Source: an uncultured Faecalibacterium sp.
GTDB taxonomy: Bacteria; Bacillota; Clostridia; Oscillospirales; Ruminococcaceae
Length of the DNA stretch: 6,527 nt
NCBI GenBank assembly: GCA_900539945.1
Contig: UQDV01000050.1
Coordinates: forward strand, 1-6,527
Reading direction: 5' to 3'
How positions within the stretch are numbered: the first letter of the stretch is position 1; each line of letters opens with the position of its first letter. The notes under the pieces are model-generated. The model saw nothing but the letters and a program-made list of their open reading frames with translations, was not told where the DNA came from and ran no database searches. The position numbers and the translations under genes were made by a program. Shown here one piece after another: positions 1 to 5,001 of this stretch.

Positions 1-918
1 ACCGCCAGCACCACCGTTACCGTGCTGGCCATCCCCACCGACACCACTGGCACCGTCAGTTCCGGCACCACCTCCGCCAACAGCGGTCAGGTCATTACGG
101 TAACCCCCTCCTATGTGGTGCTCAAGCCGGGCGCCACCCGCACCCTGTCGGCCAAGGCCACCCCGGCTTCGGCCTCCCAGAGCTTCACCTACAAGTCCGG
201 CAACAGCAGTGTGGCCACCGTGAGCCCCAGCGGCGTGATCACCGCCGTGGGCACCGGCTCCACCTCCATTACGGTTTCCAACGGCAAAGCCACGGCGCTG
301 GTCACCGTCATCGTGAACCGCTCTGCTTCCGCTTCCTCGGGCAGCGACAGCAGCAACGGCGATGACGCTTCCAACGGCGACGATGACAAGATCACGCTGG
401 ACCCCACCGTGCAGACCATTCAGGACAGCACCGACCATGAGGTCGTTTTTGCTCAGTCGGAAGTCCCGGTGATCACCGGCGACATCCTCAACTCTCTGCG
501 CACCACCGGCAAGACCCTGTGCGTGGTGGGCGACGGCTACACCCTGCAGGTGTCCGGCAAGGACGTGCGCAACACCACCGGCGAGCTGAACACCTCGCTG
601 GAACTGCAGCAGGTGGAGCAGGGCCTGGAGTTCGTGGTGAACGACGGCAAGACGGTCCCCTGCTCGGCCCGCATTGATCTGGACAAGTGTGATTACTCCC
701 GTCTGTACCTCTACAACGAGACCACCGGAAAGTGGCAGTACCTGAACAGCTACAAAGACGGCGTGATCACGCTGGACACCGCCGGTCGTTATCTGCTGAC
801 CAACGAAAATCTCCGCTTCGCCAACATCAACTGGACCTTCTTCATCGCTGGCGGCGCGGTGCTGGTGGTCATTGCGGTGGCCTACATCGCGTTCAAGAAG
901 CGTTACTGGTTCTGGTAA
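1..918 (+). CDS. Surface protein with Big2 Ig-like domain and C-terminal membrane anchor (3' part)
   Basis: The frame is open from base 1, so the gene starts before the window; a GTG at 22 is internal. 305 residues are visible. Residues 1-12 look like the last strand of a preceding Ig-like repeat. Residues about 30-106 are a bacterial Ig-like group 2 (Big2) domain: VTPSYVVLKPGATRTLSAK, then SSVATVSPSGVITAVGTGS, the usual 'x-V-A-x-V-x-x-x-G-x-I-T-A-x-x-x-G' core. Residues 107-130 are a Ser/Gly/Asp/Asn linker rich in acid. Residues about 131-275 form a second, probably beta-rich exported domain that I do not recognise, with three cysteines. A single hydrophobic helix (about 278-298) is followed by a short tail, KKRYWFW. 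The expected topology is outside-facing with the C-terminus in the cytosol; a signal peptide would lie upstream of the window. There is no LPxTG sorting motif. The role is probably adhesion or cell-surface scaffolding, inferred from domain type only. A terminator follows 31 bases after the stop. Confidence 0.85.
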   Translation, partial: TASTTVTVLAIPTDTTGTVSSGTTSANSGQVITVTPSYVVLKPGATRTLSAKATPASASQSFTYKSGNSSVATVSPSGVITAVGTGSTSITVSNGKATALVTVIVNRSASASSGSDSSNGDDASNGDDDKITLDPTVQTIQDSTDHEVVFAQSEVPVITGDILNSLRTTGKTLCVVGDGYTLQVSGKDVRNTTGELNTSLELQQVEQGLEFVVNDGKTVPCSARIDLDKCDYSRLYLYNETTGKWQYLNSYKDGVITLDTAGRYLLTNENLRFANINWTFFIAGGAVLVVIAVAYIAFKKRYWFW

Positions 919-949
919 GCCGCTCTTCCTCATCTGAAACAAAGATACA

Positions 950-989
950 GCGAGGCCCCTCTGAAACGCTCAGAGGGGCCTCGCTTTTG
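950..989 (+). terminator. Intrinsic terminator after the Ig-like protein gene
   Basis: A perfect 14-bp GC-rich stem (950-963 with 971-984) with a 7-base loop (AAACGCT) is followed by TTTTGTTGT. It is a textbook rho-independent terminator for the plus-strand gene ending at 918. Read on the minus strand the same stem is followed by TGTATCTTTGTTT, a weaker U-tract, so it may also stop transcripts coming from convergent glmS. Confidence 0.9.
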
Positions 990-1020
990 TTGTAATTATA
1001 TTCTGGTTGCCGTACTGTCA

Positions 1021-1076
1021 AAAGGCTCCATCCCTGAGGGAGCTGGCTTTGCGCAGCAAAGACTGAGGGAGTTCCC
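1021..1076. repeat. Short palindromic intergenic repeat
   Basis: The element holds two copies of CTGAGGGAG (1034-1042 and 1063-1071) around a hairpin CTTTGC-GCA-GCAAAG (1047-1061). TCCCT-G-AGGGA (1031-1041) is itself palindromic, and GCTCC (1025-1029) can pair with GGAGC (1039-1043). The wording (GGCTCC...CTGAGGGAG...GCAAAGACTGAGGGAG) matches, from memory, a small dispersed repeat found many times between genes in Faecalibacterium-like genomes. Only one copy is in this window, so dispersal cannot be shown here. It sits in the 3' region shared by two convergent genes and could act as an mRNA 3'-end stabiliser or backup terminator for glmS. Confidence 0.6.
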
Positions 1077-1089
1077 GTAATTCCCGTAA
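1072..1089. repeat. Tandem 9-bp duplication
   Basis: TTCCCGTAA occurs twice, head to tail (1072-1080 and 1081-1089), between the edge of the palindromic repeat and the glmS stop codon at 1098. The first copy overlaps the final GTTCCC of the repeat, so it may be an end duplication or slippage product. Confidence 0.75.
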
Positions 1090-1097
1090 GCAGCAGC

Positions 1098-2918
1098 TTA
1101 TTCCACGGTCACGCTCTTGGCGAGGTTGCGGGGTTTATCCACGTCGCAGCCGCGCAGCACCGCCATATAGTAGGCGAACAGCTGCAGCGGCACGATCAGC
1201 TGCAGGGGCATCAGGATGTCCTCATATTCGTCCAACCGGATCACGGCATCGGCCACGCCCTCCGGCACCACGGCATCCTTTGTGGTGAACAGCAGCACCC
1301 GTGCACCGCGGCTGCGGGTCTCCTTGGCGTTGGAGATGGTCTTTTCGTACACCTGTTTCTGGGTGGCCAGCGCGATCACCGGCACACCGTCGGTGATCAG
1401 GCTGATGGTTCCATGCTTCAGCTCACCGGCGGCATAGGCATCCGAGTGCACATAGCTGATCTCCTTCAGCTTCAGGCTGCCCTCCAGTGAGAGGGAGTAG
1501 TCGAACCCGCGTCCGATGAAGAAGCAGCTCTGGGTGTTCATATAGCGGCTGGCAAGGTATTTGATCTGCTCGCAGTCCGCCAGACGGGCCTTGATGATCT
1601 CCGGTGCCTGCAGCAGCTGGGCCGTATAGCGGCGGGTCTCTGCCGCGCTCAGGCGGCCCCGGGCGTAGGCCAGACGCAGCGCGAACAGATACAGCACGCA
1701 CAGCTGCACCATATAGGCCTTGGTGGAGGCCACGGCGATCTCCGGCCCGGCGTAGGTGTACAGCACATAGTCTGCCGCGCGGGCGATGGAGCTGCCCACC
1801 ACGTTCACGATGGCCAGCACCGGCACGCCCCGGCTCTTTGCCAGCTTGAGGGCGGCCAGCGTATCACTGGTCTCGCCGGACTGGCTGATGATGATCACCA
1901 GATCGTTGGGGTTCAGGATGGGGTCCCGGTAGCGGAACTCGCTGGCGATGTCCACCTCGGCGGGCACCCGGGCCAGTGTCTCAATGGCTGCCTTGCCCAC
2001 CATACCGGCATGCATGGCCGTGCCGCAGCCCACCAGATGCACCGTACCGATGCTGCGCAGCACCTCATCGGTGAGCTGCGGGATGCGCAGGTCCGGCATG
2101 CCCTCCTCCACGCGGGGACTGACCGTAGCCGTGATGGCCGTCGGCTGCTCGTTGATCTCCTTGAGCATGAAGTGCGGGTAGCCGCCCTTTTCGGCTGCCT
2201 CCATATCCCAGTCCGCCGTCAGCGCCGGGCGCTGCACCGGCTCGGCAAATTCATTGTAGAAGCGGATGCCCTCGGCCGTGCACACGGCCATGTCGCCCTC
2301 TTCCAGCACACTGTAGCGACGGGTATACTTGAGCAGGGCCGGGATATCCGACGCCACGAAGTTTTCGCCCTCGCCCCAGCCCACGATGAGCGGGCTTTCG
2401 CGCTTGACTGCAAAGATGGTGTCCGGGCGGTCCCGGAACAGCACAGCCAGCGCATAGCTGCCCCGCACCTTGGCCAGTGCTTCCTGCAGCGCCCGCAGCG
2501 GGTCGCCGGTGTAGCAGCTGTCGATGAGCTTGACCAGCACCTCGGTGTCCGTTTCGCTCTCAAAGGTATAGCCTTTGGCAATCAGACGCTCCTTGAGGAT
2601 GCCGTAATTTTCAATGATGCCGTTGTGCACGATGCTCACCCGCGGGGTGGAATGCGGGTGGCTGTTCACGTCACTGGGCTCACCGTGGGTAGCCCACCGG
2701 GTGTGCCCGATGCCGCAGAAGCTCTGTGCCAGAGCCTGCGCGGCCAGTTTCTGGCGCAGCTGTGTCAGCCGCCCCTTGCTCTTTACCACGCGGATGCCGC
2801 CGTCCAGAGCCAGCGCAACCCCCGCCGAATCGTACCCGCGGTACTCCAGTTTTTCCAGACCGTCCAGCAGCACATCCTGTGCGCTGCGCTTGCCGACATA
2901 ACCAACAATGCCACACAT
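1098..2918 (-). CDS. glmS: Glutamine--fructose-6-phosphate aminotransferase (isomerizing)
   Basis: GlmS makes glucosamine-6-phosphate from fructose-6-phosphate and glutamine, the first committed step to UDP-GlcNAc for peptidoglycan; it is a cytosolic dimer. The protein is 606 residues, normal for the family. The N-terminal class II glutaminase domain starts MCGIVGYVGK; Cys2 becomes the N-terminal nucleophile after Met removal. GHTRWATHG (71-79), HNGIIENY (98-105) and SETDTEV (121-127) are the expected glutaminase motifs. Two SIS domains follow (about 285-425 and 455-590), with the sugar-phosphate motif SQSGET (345-350), KHGTISL (501-507) and the conserved C-terminus DKPRNLAKSVTVE. The frame stays open to 3038, but the start at 2918 is chosen because catalytic Cys must be residue 2 and a strong GGAGG (2931-2927) sits 8 bases ahead; the in-frame ATG at 2933 overlaps that SD. 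It has its own promoter and a GlcN6P ribozyme in its leader. Confidence 0.98.
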   Translation of the reverse strand: MCGIVGYVGKRSAQDVLLDGLEKLEYRGYDSAGVALALDGGIRVVKSKGRLTQLRQKLAAQALAQSFCGIGHTRWATHGEPSDVNSHPHSTPRVSIVHNGIIENYGILKERLIAKGYTFESETDTEVLVKLIDSCYTGDPLRALQEALAKVRGSYALAVLFRDRPDTIFAVKRESPLIVGWGEGENFVASDIPALLKYTRRYSVLEEGDMAVCTAEGIRFYNEFAEPVQRPALTADWDMEAAEKGGYPHFMLKEINEQPTAITATVSPRVEEGMPDLRIPQLTDEVLRSIGTVHLVGCGTAMHAGMVGKAAIETLARVPAEVDIASEFRYRDPILNPNDLVIIISQSGETSDTLAALKLAKSRGVPVLAIVNVVGSSIARAADYVLYTYAGPEIAVASTKAYMVQLCVLYLFALRLAYARGRLSAAETRRYTAQLLQAPEIIKARLADCEQIKYLASRYMNTQSCFFIGRGFDYSLSLEGSLKLKEISYVHSDAYAAGELKHGTISLITDGVPVIALATQKQVYEKTISNAKETRSRGARVLLFTTKDAVVPEGVADAVIRLDEYEDILMPLQLIVPLQLFAYYMAVLRGCDVDKPRNLAKSVTVE

Positions 2919-2924
2919 ACAAAA

Positions 2925-2931
2925 CACCTCC
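2925..2931 (-). promoter_or_regulatory. glmS ribosome binding site
   Basis: GGAGGTG on the minus strand (2931-2925) lies at ideal distance from the ATG at 2918. It decides the start: upstream in-frame ATGs, including the one at 2933, have no SD of their own and would put the catalytic cysteine inside the chain. Confidence 0.85.
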
Positions 2932-3009
2932 ATGCCGGCGTCCCCCGCGCAGAAAAAACGCACAGCCGGGGCCGTCAGCTTCCCTATCAGTTTATGTTCT
3001 TGTATGGCT

Positions 3010-3168
3010 TTCTTTGAAGGGATCTGTTGCGGTATCACTGCCGTTTTTTGCCCTTCTCTGCGGCTGGTCTAGCCTTCAACCGGAGAAACATCCGCCGAAA
3101 TTTTCGATGATTCCTCTCCTCGTCACCCTCGCGGCTGTCACCCGCGTGGCCCGGCGCTTTGCGTCAAC
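3010..3168 (-). ncRNA. glmS ribozyme (GlcN6P-activated self-cleaving riboswitch)
   Basis: The minus-strand leader of glmS contains the conserved core of this class. The 5' core AAAGCGCC gives the cleavage site A|GCGCC between 3158 and 3157. P1 is CGCGG (3146-3142) with CCGCG (3134-3130). P2 is GGAGA (3119-3115) with TCTCC (3086-3082). The hallmark ATCGAAAATTTCGGCGGAT (3108-3090) allows CGAAA (3106-3102) to pair with TTTCG (3100-3096), and CGCC (3156-3153) with GGCG (3096-3093), giving the pseudoknotted core. P3 is CGGTTG (3081-3076) with CAGCCG (3066-3061), one G-U pair. P4 is GAAGGG (3056-3051) with CCCTTC (3021-3016), enclosing a small hairpin, CGG-CA-GTGA-T-A-CCG, that ends in a GNRA-type loop. 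In known members GlcN6P is the cofactor for cleavage, and the cut mRNA is degraded. Its place about 90 bases ahead of the glmS SD fits that role. Exact outer limits are approximate. Confidence 0.95.
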
Positions 3169-3220
3169 TGGTGGTTTTGCATTCCCTCTTTCTGCGGCCC
3201 CTATGGGCTGCTGGTGGTTC

Positions 3221-3249
3221 AGTATACCACACTTTCCTATTCTGTGCAA
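3221..3249 (-). promoter_or_regulatory. glmS promoter (sigma-A type)
   Basis: On the minus strand TTGCAC (3249-3244) and TATACT (3226-3221) are separated by exactly 17 bases. Transcription should start near 3214, giving a leader of about 57 bases before the ribozyme cleavage site. The promoter lies in the 21 bases just after the stop of the upstream membrane-protein gene at 3270 and beyond, so glmS has its own transcription start. Confidence 0.85.
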
Positions 3250-3261
3250 CTGCTGTGCAAC
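3240..3261 (-). repeat. Tandem 11-bp direct repeat over the glmS -35
   Basis: Minus-strand GTTGCACAGCA (3261-3251) is followed directly by GTTGCACAGAA (3250-3240), identical at 10 of 11 positions. The second copy contains the -35 hexamer. The 11-base period puts both copies on one face of the helix, so it could be a regulator site or just a duplicated -35. Confidence 0.7.
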
Positions 3262-3269
3262 AACCGTTC

Positions 3270-3827
3270 TCAGTGCATGCCCAGCATCCGGTGCAGCTTG
3301 GGCTGCCACACCAGCCGGTACAGCATGAGCAGGTTGTGCAGGGCCCGGTCGTACAGCAAAAAGGCCACGTTGCCCATGGCCAGCGTGGACAGGGTAACTA
3401 TCCACGCCGTGGTGCGCAGCTCCTGTGAGATGCTGCCCGCCGGGATGAGCACCAGCAGCAGGCCGTACATAGCCAGCACGGCGGCGTTGCACAGCAGCAG
3501 CTTGCACACGCACCGCAGCACGGCCGGGCGGATGCGGTCGAACCGGGGTTTTGCCAGCGGGTAATACCCCAGCAGGAACACGAAGATCAGGGCCACTTCC
3601 TTGTCCGGCACAAACAAAAGCGCCAGCAGGCTGACCGCCGCGTAGGCTGTGAGCGCCATGGTGCGCCCGCACTCCACACACACTGTCGCAATCAGAAACC
3701 CTGCCAGCGCAGGCGCAATGAACATGGCAATGGGGATCACGGCCCCCAGCAGCATCAGCGCGACGCACAGCGCCGCCGCCATGCCGCAATAGGCCATGGC
3801 CCAGCTTTTTCGGTTTTGTTTTTTCAT
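3270..3827 (-). CDS. Six-helix integral membrane protein of unknown function
   Basis: The 185-residue protein is mostly hydrophobic. Likely membrane helices are at about 10-31, 33-51, 56-73, 77-91, 104-129 and 141-159. It has a basic N-terminus (MKKQNRKSW) and a basic C-terminal tail, suggesting a cytosolic N-terminus by the positive-inside rule. The stretch LLALLFVPDKEVALIFVFLLGYYP is cut here to its key parts: VPDKE (73-77) and GYYP (87-90), a loop flanked by helices that reminds me of small clostridial ECF-transporter S-component-like proteins. That similarity is from memory and weak. The start ATG at 3827 overlaps the stop of the upstream gene (ATGA, 3827-3824), with GGGAG five bases ahead inside that gene, so translation is probably coupled. 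The partner is the DUF5685-like protein. The next gene, glmS, has its own promoter starting 21 bases after this stop. Confidence 0.75.
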   Translation of the reverse strand: MKKQNRKSWAMAYCGMAAALCVALMLLGAVIPIAMFIAPALAGFLIATVCVECGRTMALTAYAAVSLLALLFVPDKEVALIFVFLLGYYPLAKPRFDRIRPAVLRCVCKLLLCNAAVLAMYGLLLVLIPAGSISQELRTTAWIVTLSTLAMGNVAFLLYDRALHNLLMLYRLVWQPKLHRMLGMH

Positions 3828-4693
3828 GGGATCTCCCAGTTTTCCTGCTCTGCGCCCACTTCCAGCGGTTCCACCGCGTGGTGCAGGCCCAGCAGCATGA
3901 TATTATCCAGCAGGCTGCGGTTGAGTTTGACATCCAGCATGCTGTACACCCGCATCAGGTCGTTGGCGGCGGCCAGCGCCTGCCGACGGGCATTTTCCAC
4001 AGCCGAGGCCTGCCCCATCAGGTCATTGACCACAAACACGTTGTACCGGCCGCTGCACTTGTCGGCTTCAAAGCGCTCGGCCTTGTCCATCAGGTAAAAG
4101 ATGCGCCCAATGCTGCTGCCGATGTAGCGCATGCTCTTGCGCTGGTTGGGGTCATCGGTGGCGAGGGTGGAATACAGCGCGCCGTAAACGTTGCTCATGG
4201 GCTCTGCAGCCAGGTTGTAGTTCTTGGCATTCAGGTTCATCTGCACCACGGCCTGGTCCCGCTCCTGCCCGAACAGGCGTTCCAGGGCCGGGTTCTGCTG
4301 CACGACCCGCTCGTAGGCACGGCGCAGCAGAACCCGGTCCAGCGCGCGGCGCAGCCGCTTGGCAGGCCGCAATTCATCCGGCCGTCGGTCCTGCAGGTTG
4401 TGCCAGCCCAGCAGCACTTCCACCTGTGCCGCCTGCCGGATGCCCTGCGTCTGGCACATCATCCTGCGCCAGCACAGGGTGCCCGGCACCCGCTGACGCT
4501 GGCAGGTGGCCGCACGCCCGGCAAGGCTGTCGGACAAAATGGCAAACACCACGCCATTGTACCGCAGCAGATGGCAGGAATACCAGCCAAACTCGGTGTA
4601 CAGCTGCCGCCGCACGCCTCGGAGATACTGGAGGTAGATATTATAATCACGGATGGTCAACTCCGGAAGATAGGGTTTCATTCGACCCTTCAT
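3824..4693 (-). CDS. DUF5685-like protein, divergent
   Basis: The protein is 289 residues, soluble and alpha-helical in look. The N-terminus MKGRMKPYLPELTIRDYNIY has the register of DUF5685 proteins (M-x4-KPYxPEL...Y), and the C-terminal IGSSIGRIFYLMDKAERFEAD...GRYN (about 191-217) matches the family's 'G-R-x-I-Y-L-x-D-A-x-D-D-x-x-x-D...G-x-Y-N' end; EVLLGWHNLQD (92-102) matches the middle motif. Family function is unknown to me. It is odd in that the usual CGLC cysteines after the first helix read LRGV (24-27 region) and the central acidic runs are degenerate; five cysteines remain elsewhere. The frame is open to an ATG at 4798, but a strong promoter (4775-4747) lies inside that extension, so I start at the ATG at 4693, where the family N-terminus also begins. 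A weak AAGGA is 12 bases ahead; the ATG at 4681, with AAGGG close by, is an alternative. It overlaps the membrane-protein gene by four bases. Confidence 0.75.
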   Translation of the reverse strand: MKGRMKPYLPELTIRDYNIYLQYLRGVRRQLYTEFGWYSCHLLRYNGVVFAILSDSLAGRAATCQRQRVPGTLCWRRMMCQTQGIRQAAQVEVLLGWHNLQDRRPDELRPAKRLRRALDRVLLRRAYERVVQQNPALERLFGQERDQAVVQMNLNAKNYNLAAEPMSNVYGALYSTLATDDPNQRKSMRYIGSSIGRIFYLMDKAERFEADKCSGRYNVFVVNDLMGQASAVENARRQALAAANDLMRVYSMLDVKLNRSLLDNIMLLGLHHAVEPLEVGAEQENWEIP

Positions 4694-4746
4694 AGGGGGC
4701 ACCGTTCCTTTCCGCCACAGGCTGCACAGGTCATGGTAATAAGGTA

Positions 4747-4775
4747 AGTATAATCTATTTTGTTCCGCTGTGCAA
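4747..4775 (-). promoter_or_regulatory. Promoter of the DUF5685-like/membrane protein operon
   Basis: Minus-strand TTGCAC (4775-4770), a 17-base spacer and TATACT (4752-4747) form a near-consensus sigma-A promoter. Transcription should start near 4740, about 47 bases before the ATG at 4693. Hexamers and spacer length are the same as for the glmS promoter, and both -35 boxes sit in the 9-mer GTTGCACAG. Its position rules against the longer reading frame that starts at 4798. Confidence 0.85.
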
Positions 4776-4798
4776 CGGTAGGAGTGTAAATTCTCCAT

Positions 4799-4927
4799 GA
4801 ATTTGTCTCATCTTGTTTTAGCCTTGTTCATAACATTTCATAAAACTTTGTTTGCATTCGTCCTTTTCTCCGGCAGGGGTCGTGGGGTCATTCGTTCCGG
4901 AATTTCCCGGGTCTTTCCGGCAACCAT
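4799..4927. other. Intergenic stretch without a recognised element
   Basis: This lies between the operon promoter and the methyltransferase terminator. It is AT-rich at 4800-4860 and GC-rich after that. I see no RBS-led small gene on either strand, no strong hairpin and no convincing second promoter. The AT-rich half directly upstream of the 4775-4747 promoter could be an UP-element-like stretch; that is only a guess. Confidence 0.5.
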
Positions 4928-4962
4928 GCAAAAAGCCGCACCGGGCAGTTCCGGTGCGGCTT
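4928..4962 (-). terminator. Intrinsic terminator of the methyltransferase gene
   Basis: A perfect 12-bp stem (4962-4951 with 4944-4933) and a 6-base loop are followed on the minus strand by a T-run (4934-4930, five Ts). It lies 40 bases after the stop of the gene ending at 5002 and so ends that transcript before the next promoter at 4775. Confidence 0.88.
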
Positions 4963-5001
4963 GTAGGGCTTATTTTTCAGGCCGGGCACATTTTTTCAGG
5001 C

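Noticed and set aside
2010..3017. A 335-codon open frame on the plus strand
   Set aside because: It is antisense to glmS, has no domain I recognise and runs through the glmS RBS and leader.
2919..3038. A 40-residue N-terminal extension of GlmS
   Set aside because: Cys of MCGIVG must be exposed as the N-terminal nucleophile, and the SD directly precedes that ATG; the extension also runs into the end of the ribozyme.
3138..3182. A 14-codon leader peptide frame across the ribozyme cleavage site (minus strand)
   Set aside because: The purine-rich AGAGGGA abuts the ATG with too little spacing to act as an RBS, and the sequence is explained by ribozyme conservation.
3076..3933. A 285-codon minus-strand frame
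   Set aside because: It is out of frame with two real genes, crosses the glmS promoter and most of the ribozyme, and its composition is typical of a shifted frame.
4935..4976. A terminator for the plus strand at the same hairpin
   Set aside because: After the stem the plus strand reads TTGTAGGGC before any T-run, and no plus-strand gene ends there.
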